A stretch of 44,927 nucleotides of DNA, from positions 1-44,927 of the forward strand of contig NZ_NMUL01000044.1 of assembly GCF_002234595.1 (NCBI RefSeq). Reading direction: 5' to 3'. The position numbers were made by a program, and so were the translations under genes. Below are positions 38,506-44,927 of this stretch, one piece after another; within the stretch, counting starts at the first letter, position 1; each line of letters begins with the position of its first letter. The DNA comes from Amycolatopsis vastitatis. GTDB taxonomy: Bacteria > Actinomycetota > Actinomycetes > Mycobacteriales > Pseudonocardiaceae. Under the pieces are notes generated by a model. The model was not told the DNA's origin. It searched no databases and saw nothing but the letters and a program-made list of their open reading frames with translations.

Positions 38506-40750
38506 GGTGCTCCGGCCGGACCGGGACGCGGGTGAGCGCGAGCCCGGTCGCGGCGCGGATCGCGGCCACGATCGCCGGGGTCGACGAGATCGTCGGAGGC
38601 TCGCCGACCCCGCGCAGGCCGTACGGCGCGTGCGGATCGGGGCGTTCGAGGACGTCGATGGTCATCGGCGGCATGTCGAGGACCGTCGGGATCAGGTAGT
38701 CGGTGAAGGAGGGGTTCCGGATCTTCCCGCCGGAGGTCTGGATCTCCTCCATCACCGCGAGCCCGAGGCCCTGCGCCGAGCCGCCCTGGATCTGGCCGAG
38801 CACGGCCTGGGGGTTCAGCGCCTTGCCGACGTCCTGGGCGCAGTCCAGCGCGACCACCTTCACCAGGCCCAGTTCCGTGTCCACGTCGACGACGGCCCGG
38901 TGCGCGGCGAACGCGTACTGCACGTGCGCGTTCCCCTGCCCCGTCTCGGGATCGATCGGGACCGTCGGCCGGTGCCGCCACTCCACGGTCTCGTCGTGGA
39001 CGTCGTCGCCGAGGACGTCCACCAGGTCGGCGAGCACCCGGCCGTCGGCCGCGACGAGCTTGCCGCCGACGACGCGCACCCGCTGGTCGAACCGGGCCAG
39101 CAGCCGGGCCCGCACCGCCGCGCACGCGGCCCGCACGGCACCGCCGGTGACGTAGGTCTGACGCGACGCCGACGTCGAGCCGCCGTTGCCGATCGAGGTG
39201 TCCATCGGCAGGATCGTCACCTGCTCGACGCCCAGCTCGGTGCGCACGATCTGCTGCATGATCGTCACCAGGCCCTGGCCGACCTCGCAGGCCGCGGTGT
39301 GCACGGTCGCCGCCGGCTCCCCGCCGACCAGCTGCAGCCGCACCCGCGCGGTCGAGTAGTCGTCGAAGCCTTCGGAGAAGCAGACGTTCTTGATCCCGAC
39401 GGCGTACCCGACGCCGCGGACGACGCCTTCGCCGTGCGTCGTGTTGGACACGCCGCCCGGCATGTGCCGCAGGTCGAACGGCCGCTCCGGGGGCATCGGC
39501 ATCTCCCGCACGCGGGTCAGCAGCTCGGCGACCGGCGCTTCCGCGTCGACGACCTGGCCGGTCGGCATGAGGTCGCCTTCGCTCATCGCGTTGCGGACGC
39601 GGATGTCGACAGGATCCAGTCCACAGGCGACCGCCAGCTTGTCCATTTGCGACTCGTAGCCGAAGGCCGCCTGCACCGCACCGAATCCGCGCATCGCACC
39701 ACACGGCGGGTTGTTTGTATACACACCCCAGCAGTCCACCGAAATACTGTCTACTGCATACGGTCCGACGCCCAGGGTCGCGGCGTTCGCCACCACCGCG
39801 CCCGTCGAAGACGCGTACGCGCCTCCGTCGAGGTACAGCCGCGTCTTCACGTACACGAGACGGCCGTCCTGAGTGGCGCCGTGCTCGTAGTACATCTTCG
39901 CCGGGTGGCGGTGGACGTGGCCGTAGAAGGACTCTTCGCGGTTGTAGACCATCTTGACCGGCTTTCCGGTGTGCAGGGCCAGCAGGCACGCGTGCACCTG
40001 GATCGACAGGTCTTCGCGACCTCCGAACGCCCCGCCGACGCCGCCGAGGGTCAGCCGCACCTTCTCGACCGGCAACCCCAGAGCGGCGACGATCTGCTGC
40101 TGGTCCACGTGCAGCCACTGCGTCGCGACGTACAGGTCGACGCCGCCTTCGGTGTCCGGCACGGCGAGCCCGGACTCCGGGCCGAGGAAGGCCTGGTCCT
40201 GCATGCCGACCTCGTAGACGCCGGAGACGACGACATCGGCGGAGACGTCCTGCGAGCCTCGGCGGATCTTCACGTGCCGGACGACGTTGCCGCCTTCGTG
40301 CAGCGAAGGGCCTTCGCCCGCGACAGCCGCTTCGGAGTCCGTCACCGGCTCCAGCTCTTCGTAGGAGACGACGATCCGCTTCATCGCGCGGCGCGCGGTC
40401 TCCGGGTGGTCGGCGGCGACCAGCGCCACCGGCTCACCCTGGTACCGGACGACGTCGTCCGCGAGCACCGGCTGGTCGGCGTGCTCGAGGCCGTAGCGGT
40501 TGACGCCGGGGACGTCCTCGTGCGTCAGCACCGCGTAGACGCCGGGCACCGCCAGGGCTTCCGCGATGTCGATCCCGGTGATCCGGGCGTACGGGTGCGG
40601 GCTGCGCAGGGTCGCACCCCACAGCATGTCCTCGTGCCACAGGTCCGAGGAGTAGGCGAACTCGCCGCGGACCTTCACCGTGCCGTCGGGCCGGCGCGGC
40701 GAAGCGCCGACGCCGTTGGCCGTCGGTGTGGTGGTGACTGAAGTGGTCAT
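38492..40750 (-). CDS. xdhA-like (large subunit): Xanthine dehydrogenase, molybdenum-binding subunit
   Basis: The 752-residue subunit binds molybdopterin and oxidises hypoxanthine and xanthine to urate. It has the aldehyde-oxidase/xanthine-dehydrogenase N-terminal domain (DGTVKVRGEFAYSSDL), the GGVGGAFGGRED loop at 237-247, and CGAMRGFGAVQAAFGYE with the substrate-binding Arg. VGQGLVTIMQQIV follows, and the late GVGEPPTISSTPAIVAA contains the catalytic Glu. The ATG follows GAGGGAGGG and overlaps the deaminase stop (ATGA). It is the last gene of the leftward FAD-FeS-deaminase-Mo operon. The maturation factor XdhC is not in the window. Confidence 0.93.
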   Translation of the reverse strand: MTTSVTTTPTANGVGASPRRPDGTVKVRGEFAYSSDLWHEDMLWGATLRSPHPYARITGIDIAEALAVPGVYAVLTHEDVPGVNRYGLEHADQPVLADDVVRYQGEPVALVAADHPETARRAMKRIVVSYEELEPVTDSEAAVAGEGPSLHEGGNVVRHVKIRRGSQDVSADVVVSGVYEVGMQDQAFLGPESGLAVPDTEGGVDLYVATQWLHVDQQQIVAALGLPVEKVRLTLGGVGGAFGGREDLSIQVHACLLALHTGKPVKMVYNREESFYGHVHRHPAKMYYEHGATQDGRLVYVKTRLYLDGGAYASSTGAVVANAATLGVGPYAVDSISVDCWGVYTNNPPCGAMRGFGAVQAAFGYESQMDKLAVACGLDPVDIRVRNAMSEGDLMPTGQVVDAEAPVAELLTRVREMPMPPERPFDLRHMPGGVSNTTHGEGVVRGVGYAVGIKNVCFSEGFDDYSTARVRLQLVGGEPAATVHTAACEVGQGLVTIMQQIVRTELGVEQVTILPMDTSIGNGGSTSASRQTYVTGGAVRAACAAVRARLLARFDQRVRVVGGKLVAADGRVLADLVDVLGDDVHDETVEWRHRPTVPIDPETGQGNAHVQYAFAAHRAVVDVDTELGLVKVVALDCAQDVGKALNPQAVLGQIQGGSAQGLGLAVMEEIQTSGGKIRNPSFTDYLIPTVLDMPPMTIDVLERPDPHAPYGLRGVGEPPTISSTPAIVAAIRAATGLALTRVPVRPEHLTGT

Positions 40751-42087
40751 CTGCCCTCCCTCAGCCGGGCGCTCGCGGCGGCCAGCTCGCGGGCGATCGC
40801 GGACTCGTCGGCTTCGCGCAGCGTGCCGTCCTCGACGACGGCCTTGCCGCCGACGAACAGGCGCCGCAGCGGCGGCGTGGTGCCGAGGACCAGCGCCGCG
40901 ACCGGGTCGGTGATGCCGGCGTAGTTCAGCCCGGTCAGGTCCCAGACGGCGAGGTCGGCGAGCTTCCCGGGCTCGATCGAGCCCAGGTCGTCGCCGCGGC
41001 CGAGGCAGCGGGCGCCGCCCATCGTGCCCATCCACAGCGCTTCGCGCGTGGTCAGGCCGCGAGGCCCGCCGCGCTGGCGGGCCTGCAGCAATGCCTGGTG
41101 CAGTTCCTCGCCCAGGCCGCCGGACTCGTTGGACGCGGCGCCGTCGGCGCCCAGGCCGACCGGCACACCCGCGTCGAGGAGGTCGCGGACCGGGGCGATG
41201 CCGGCGCCGATGCGGCCGTTGGACGTCGGGCAGTGCGCCGACCCGGTGCCGGTCGCGCCGAAGCGGCGGATCGCCTCGGGCGCGAGGTGGATGGTGTGGG
41301 CGAGCCAGACGTCGTCGGCGAGCCAGCCGAGCTTGTCCGCGTACTCGGCGGGCGTGCAGCCGACCTCGGCGAGGCACTGCCGCTCTTCGTCGACGGTCTC
41401 CGCGAGGTGGGTGTGCAGGCGGACGCCCTTGCGGCGGGCCAGCTCGGCCGCCCCGGACATCAGCCGCTCGGTGACCGAGAACGGCGAGCAGGGACCCGCG
41501 GCGATCTGCAGGTGGGCTTCCGCGGAAGAGTCGTGGAAGCGGTCGATCGCCGCCTCCGTGCCGGTCAGCGCGTCCTCGGTCGGCTCGACGAGGTTGTCCG
41601 GCGGCAGGCCGCCGTCGGACTCGCCGCGGTCCATCGACCCGCGCACGACGTGCAGCCGGACGCCGATCCGCTGGCGGGCCGCGACCAGCGCCTCGACCTG
41701 GTCACCGCCGTCGCGCGGGAAGACGTAGTGGTGGTCGGCGACGGTCGTGCAGCCGGTCAGTGCCAGCCGGGCCATCCCGGCGGTGCCGGCGGCGTGCGTG
41801 ATCTCGGCGTCGAGCCGGCCCCAGACCGGGTAGAGCGCGACCAGCCACTCGAAGAGCGTGTGGTCGGCGGCCATCCCGCGGGTGGCCCACTGGTAGAGGT
41901 GGTGGTGGGTGTTGATCAGGCCCGGTGTGATCAGGCAGCCTTCGGCCTCGACGCGCTCGTCGAACTCGCCGGTGTAGACGCCTTCGCCGACTTCGGCGAT
42001 CCGGTCGTTCTCGACGACGACGTGCCCGCTCGCGTACTCCTCGCCGCTGACCGTGGCGATCGCCGCGTTGGCGATGAGCGTCCTCAT
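40747..42087 (-). CDS. 8-oxoguanine / guanine deaminase-type amidohydrolase
   Basis: The 446-residue amidohydrolase of the ATZ/TRZ group fits 8-oxoguanine deaminase. It has PGLINTHHHLYQWATRG (first metal His pair), then VADHHYVFPRD, HTHLAETVDEERQC, and the Asp in GLGADGAASNESGG. It also has SAHCPTSNGRIG and ALWMGTMGGARCLGR. In this operon it would feed the pathway by deaminating guanine-type purines to xanthine or urate. It is embedded between xanthine dehydrogenase subunit genes with 4-nt overlaps on both sides. ATG 42087 matches the family start MRTLIANA. Confidence 0.88.
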   Translation of the reverse strand: MRTLIANAAIATVSGEEYASGHVVVENDRIAEVGEGVYTGEFDERVEAEGCLITPGLINTHHHLYQWATRGMAADHTLFEWLVALYPVWGRLDAEITHAAGTAGMARLALTGCTTVADHHYVFPRDGGDQVEALVAARQRIGVRLHVVRGSMDRGESDGGLPPDNLVEPTEDALTGTEAAIDRFHDSSAEAHLQIAAGPCSPFSVTERLMSGAAELARRKGVRLHTHLAETVDEERQCLAEVGCTPAEYADKLGWLADDVWLAHTIHLAPEAIRRFGATGTGSAHCPTSNGRIGAGIAPVRDLLDAGVPVGLGADGAASNESGGLGEELHQALLQARQRGGPRGLTTREALWMGTMGGARCLGRGDDLGSIEPGKLADLAVWDLTGLNYAGITDPVAALVLGTTPPLRRLFVGGKAVVEDGTLREADESAIARELAAASARLREGR

Positions 42088-42566
42088 GCGACTGTGTCCT
42101 TTCCGAGAGGACCCCTCGCCACCGCGCGCACCGCGTCGAGGATCTTCTCGTAACCGGTGCACCGGCAGAGGTTGCCGGCCAGTGCCTCGCGGATCTCCTC
42201 GTCACTCGGATCGGGGACGCGGTCGAGCAGGTCGTGTGCGGCGACGACCAGCCCCGGCGTGCAGAAGCCGCACTGCACGGCCCCCGCGTCCACAAAGGAC
42301 TGCTGGACCGGGTCGAGCGTGTCGCCGTCGGCCAGCCCCTCGACCGTGCGCACCGCGCGGCCCTCGGCCTGCCCGGCCGCGACCAGGCAGGCGCACACCG
42401 GGACGTCGTCGAGGTAGACCGTGCAGGACCCGCATTCGCCCTGTTCACAGGCGTTCTTCGAGCCCGGCAGGCCGAGTCGTTCCCGCAGGACGTAGAGGAG
42501 GCTTTCGCCTTCCCAGACGTCGTCCGCCTGCCGGTCCTCGCCGTTGATCGTGACATTCAGGCGCAT
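42084..42566 (-). CDS. Xanthine dehydrogenase, 2Fe-2S subunit
   Basis: The 160-residue electron-transfer subunit has the plant-ferredoxin-type motif CEQGECGSCTVYLDD for the first cluster. The second cluster uses CGFCTPGLV and GNLCRCTGYEKILDAV. It passes electrons from the molybdenum site to the FAD subunit. The ATG overlaps the end of the FAD subunit gene by 10 nt, and its stop overlaps the deaminase start by 4 nt. Confidence 0.95.
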   Translation of the reverse strand: MRLNVTINGEDRQADDVWEGESLLYVLRERLGLPGSKNACEQGECGSCTVYLDDVPVCACLVAAGQAEGRAVRTVEGLADGDTLDPVQQSFVDAGAVQCGFCTPGLVVAAHDLLDRVPDPSDEEIREALAGNLCRCTGYEKILDAVRAVARGPLGKDTVA

Positions 42567-43420
42567 GCGCGCTCCCCCGTCCGGTGTTCTTCCCAGGCCC
42601 AGGTCAACGTCCGCCGCGCGAGTACCCCGAGTGCGTGCTTCCGATACGCCGCGCTCCCCCGGACGTCGTCGATCGGCGACGCGGCTTCACCCACCAGGTC
42701 GCCGAAGCGGCGTTTCAGCGAGTCCGGCAACGGCTCGGACGACGTCCACGGCAGCTCGGCCGCCAGGAACTCCTCCGCCGCCCGTGCCCGGCGCGGGGTC
42801 GGGGCGGCGGACCCGATCGCCGCGCCCACCTTGCCGTCGCGAAGGGCGAGGGCGAAGGAGCAGACCGCGATGACCATCGCGTTGCGCGTCCCGACCTTGG
42901 CGAACTGCTGCGGCCCGGCGTGCGCGGGCAGGTGGACGGCGGTGATCAGCTCGTCCGGGGCGAGCGCGTGGCGTTTCACGCCGACGTAGAAATCCTCCGC
43001 GCGGAGGAGCCGGGTCCCCCGGACGGAGGCGGCCTCGATCCGGGCGTCCAAGGCGAGCAGCACCGGGTGGGTGTCGCCGGCGGGCGAGGCGGCGCCGAGG
43101 TTGCCGCCGACCGTGCCGCGGTTGCGGATCTGCGGCGATCCGACCGTGCGGGACGCCATGGCCAGCGCGGGGATGGATTCACCCAGTTCAGTGATGACCC
43201 GGCTGTACGGGACGCCGGCGCCGAGCCGGACCGTGCCGTCCGATGTGGACCACTCCGCCAGCTCGGGGACCCGCGTCAGGTCCAGGAGGGCGTCGGGCCG
43301 CCGGTGGTCGAAGTTGAGCTCGACCATGACGTCGGTGCCGCCGGCGATCGGCACCGCGTCCGGCCGCCCGGCCTTGAGCGCCAGGGCCTCGGCGAGCGTC
43401 ACGGGACGCAGGAACTCCAC
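42557..43420 (-). CDS. Xanthine dehydrogenase, FAD-binding subunit
   Basis: The 287-residue protein has the CO-dehydrogenase-flavoprotein fold: FLRPVTLAEALALKAGRPDA then PIAGGTDVMVELNF at the N-terminus. The FAD pyrophosphate motif is RNRGTVGGNLGAASPAGDTHP, and KVGTRNAMVIAVCSFALAL follows. It is the first gene of the leftward xanthine dehydrogenase operon, starting with GTG after AAGGAG, and is divergent from the PucR-type regulator across 137 bp. Confidence 0.94.
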   Translation of the reverse strand: MEFLRPVTLAEALALKAGRPDAVPIAGGTDVMVELNFDHRRPDALLDLTRVPELAEWSTSDGTVRLGAGVPYSRVITELGESIPALAMASRTVGSPQIRNRGTVGGNLGAASPAGDTHPVLLALDARIEAASVRGTRLLRAEDFYVGVKRHALAPDELITAVHLPAHAGPQQFAKVGTRNAMVIAVCSFALALRDGKVGAAIGSAAPTPRRARAAEEFLAAELPWTSSEPLPDSLKRRFGDLVGEAASPIDDVRGSAAYRKHALGVLARRTLTWAWEEHRTGERACA

Positions 43421-43557
43421 TGTTGCTCCTTAACGACGGCGCTCCTTCGTGGGGGCGATAGACCAGTAGACGACGGATCACGGCCGGGCGGCAACGGCGC
43501 CACGCATGAAACGCACCGGAGCGAAACCGGCGGCGTTTGTGCTTTCCTACAAGCCTG
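43421..43557. promoter_or_regulatory. Divergent promoter region of the xanthine dehydrogenase operon and pucR
   Basis: This 137-bp gap must hold the promoters for both directions. A TTGT-n8-ACAA dyad (within TTGTGCTTTCCTACAA, near 43535-43550) lies just before the PucR-type ATG and may be its operator. A confident -10/-35 pair was not found in either direction. Confidence 0.35.
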
Positions 43558-44892
43558 ATGACGACCGTGAAAACTCTCCTGGGCCTGCCGGGGCTGCGGC
43601 TGCGCCCGCGGGCCGGGGCCGAGCTGCTCGACCGGACGGTGACCCGCATCTACGTCACGGAGCTGCCCGACCCCGGACGGTACCTCTCGGCCGGTGAACT
43701 GGTGCTTTCCGGCCTGCTCTGGTGGCGCGAACCGGGTGACGCCGAGCCGTTCGTGGCCGCACTGGCCCGGTCGGGCGCGGCGGCGCTGGCCGCGTCCGGC
43801 GCCGACTCGGGTGGCATCCCGGACGACGTGGTCTCGGCCTGCGCGCGGCACCGCATCCCGCTGCTGGAAGTGCCCGCCGACCTGTCGTTCTCGGTGATCA
43901 CCGAGCAGGTGGTGCTGGCGCTGGCGGCCGCGTCCGACGGCGCACGCAAACGTTTGCAGGCCGCCGCGGAGGCGCCGGTCGAGACGCTGCTGGAGCGGGC
44001 TTCGGCGGAGCTCGGGCTGCCGTGCTGGGTGCTGTCGGCGTTCGGCCGGGTGGTCGCCGGGGCGTCCCCGCTGCCACTGCCGGCCGAGGACGTCGTCCAC
44101 CGGTACGCGGCCGGCGAGTCCGGGCCGCTGACGATGGTTCAGGTCGAAGGGCGGCACGCGGTGCCGTGGCTGATCGCCATCGGCGGGCCCCTGAGCACCG
44201 CGCAGGCCGAACTGGCGGAGGAGGTCGCGGGGCTCGTCGGGGTCACGCGAGCGCGCGCTTCGCGGCCCGAGGCTTCGTTGCCGGACGAGGTGTGCGTTGT
44301 CGCGTTGCGGACCGAAGACAGCGACGAGAGCCGGGACGTCCTGCGGGAGCTGCTCCCCGGAGCAACCCTGTTCGAGTCCACCGGGGACACGTCGTATGCG
44401 GCGACCGGGCGGTGGCCGGACTCGGCGGCGGCCGAACTGTCCACTGCGGAACCGTTGCTGCGGGCGAAGCGGATCCTTTGCGGCGTCAGCGATCCCGCGC
44501 CGCGGGCCGAGGGCCGGGAGATCGCGCGGTACGCCCTGGAAGCAGCGGCCCGGCGCGCGGGCCGCGTCGCGGTCGTCGAGGCCGGCGAGGTGGCCGCGCA
44601 CCGGCTGCTGCTGGCCGGCGCCCCGGACGGGCTGCGCGCCGCGCTGCGCCGCCGGGTGCTCGGGCCGCTCCTGGACTACGACGCCGAGCAGCACACGGAC
44701 CTGGTGCACACGGTCCGGGTGTTCCTCGAGTGCTCGGGCTCGCCGACCCGGGCGGCGAAGGCCCTGCACGTCCACGTCAACACGCTGCGCTACCGCATCG
44801 GCCGGGCGAGCGAGCTGCTGGGCGCGGACCTGGCCGAGTTCACCGACCAGCTCGACGTCTACCTCGCCCTCCGCGCCGGCGACGTGGAGTGA
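43558..44892 (+). CDS. pucR: PucR family transcriptional regulator
   Basis: The 444-residue protein has an N-terminal PucR domain (LLGLPGLRLRPRAGAELLDR, then VTRIYVTELPDPGRYLSAGE and LVLSGLLWW). A central GGDEF-derived or linker region follows. The C-terminal PucR helix-turn-helix has LVHTVRVFLECSGSPTRAAK then ALHVHVNTLRYRIGRASELLG. PucR of Bacillus senses allantoin and controls purine catabolism. Here it is divergent from the xanthine dehydrogenase operon, which it most likely governs. ATG 43558 matches the family start. The stop codon TGA is the first three bases of the palindromic repeat that follows. Confidence 0.9.
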   Translation: MTTVKTLLGLPGLRLRPRAGAELLDRTVTRIYVTELPDPGRYLSAGELVLSGLLWWREPGDAEPFVAALARSGAAALAASGADSGGIPDDVVSACARHRIPLLEVPADLSFSVITEQVVLALAAASDGARKRLQAAAEAPVETLLERASAELGLPCWVLSAFGRVVAGASPLPLPAEDVVHRYAAGESGPLTMVQVEGRHAVPWLIAIGGPLSTAQAELAEEVAGLVGVTRARASRPEASLPDEVCVVALRTEDSDESRDVLRELLPGATLFESTGDTSYAATGRWPDSAAAELSTAEPLLRAKRILCGVSDPAPRAEGREIARYALEAAARRAGRVAVVEAGEVAAHRLLLAGAPDGLRAALRRRVLGPLLDYDAEQHTDLVHTVRVFLECSGSPTRAAKALHVHVNTLRYRIGRASELLGADLAEFTDQLDVYLALRAGDVE

Positions 44893-44927
44893 ATGACTCA
44901 TTCCTGTCGTCGGACGACAGGAATGAG
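44890..44927. repeat. Nested palindromic intergenic repeat, copy 3 (cut by window end)
   Basis: The repeat starts TGAATGACTCATTCC at 44890, using the PucR-type stop codon as its first three bases. Around a single central base (44912), the arms 44897-44911 and 44913-44927 are perfectly complementary (15 bp), and the palindrome runs off the window end. The inner part GACGACAGG is shared with copy 1, and the core differs from copies 1 and 2 by a C-to-T / G-to-A pair that keeps the base pairing. Confidence 0.85.

Noticed and set aside
1..44927. tRNA or rRNA genes, CRISPR arrays, insertion sequences, prophage or attachment sites
   Set aside because: None was recognised. No transposase or integrase motif, regular spacer array or cloverleaf was seen on either strand.

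Overview
The window is very GC-rich DNA in which third codon positions are nearly always G or C and GTG starts are frequent. It contains actinobacterial signatures: a GlnR-type amtB-glnK-glnD locus, the rpsP-khpA-rimM-trmD-rplS-lepB order, several TetR regulators and secreted ricin-B-lectin enzymes. Gene content and style fit a Pseudonocardiaceae soil actinomycete, most likely Amycolatopsis or a close relative. The genus is an inference; no rRNA is present.

Region 1 (1-7040, all minus strand) is core translation and secretion: ffh, an amidohydrolase, two CPBP membrane proteases, then rpsP-khpA-rimM-trmD-rplS and the first codons of a probable lepB. Region 2 (7258-16797) is accessory: an ABC exporter with a MarR regulator, a Ku end-joining protein, a small unknown protein, a TetR-SDR pair, a membrane diguanylate cyclase, and a tightly overlapping TetR/VC0807-type membrane protein/FAD monooxygenase operon. 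Region 3 (16855-20904) is the ammonium-sensing operon amtB-glnK-glnD, read leftward, with GlnR-like boxes upstream. Region 4 (21078-31524) is mixed: an RlmA-type 23S rRNA methyltransferase, a FhuF-like 2Fe-2S protein, a SigJ-like ECF sigma factor, a LysR/SDR divergent pair, a VOC protein, metY with a CoA-binding partner, a rifampicin-monooxygenase-like FAD enzyme, a secreted catalytically dead trypsin fold fused to a lectin, a frameshifted metallo-beta-lactamase-fold gene and a 57-residue membrane protein.

Region 5 (31521-44892) is a nearly complete purine-degradation cluster: PucR-type regulator, three-subunit xanthine dehydrogenase, 8-oxoguanine/guanine deaminase-type amidohydrolase, uricase, HIU hydrolase, OHCU decarboxylase, allantoinase and allantoicase. 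Together these would take guanine or xanthine through urate and allantoin to ureidoglycolate and urea. A GH27 alpha-galactosidase with a ricin-B lectin and a TetR gene sit inside the cluster. A small regulator that joins an MTH1187/thiamine-binding-like fold to a helix-turn-helix lies between the two catabolic arms, and a perfect inverted repeat follows it on the uraD promoter.

The most unusual signals are these. (i) A family of nested palindromic repeats (core TGAAYGASTCRTTCA) occurs at three gene 3' ends, and in two copies the repeat itself supplies the stop codon. (ii) The lectin-fused pseudoprotease has lost both catalytic His and Ser. (iii) The MTH1187-HTH regulator sits in the purine cluster with a candidate operator. 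(iv) Many genes appear to be leaderless, with a TAnnnT box 6-7 nt before the start codon. (v) A TetR gene has twin operators that cover both its promoter and its start codon.
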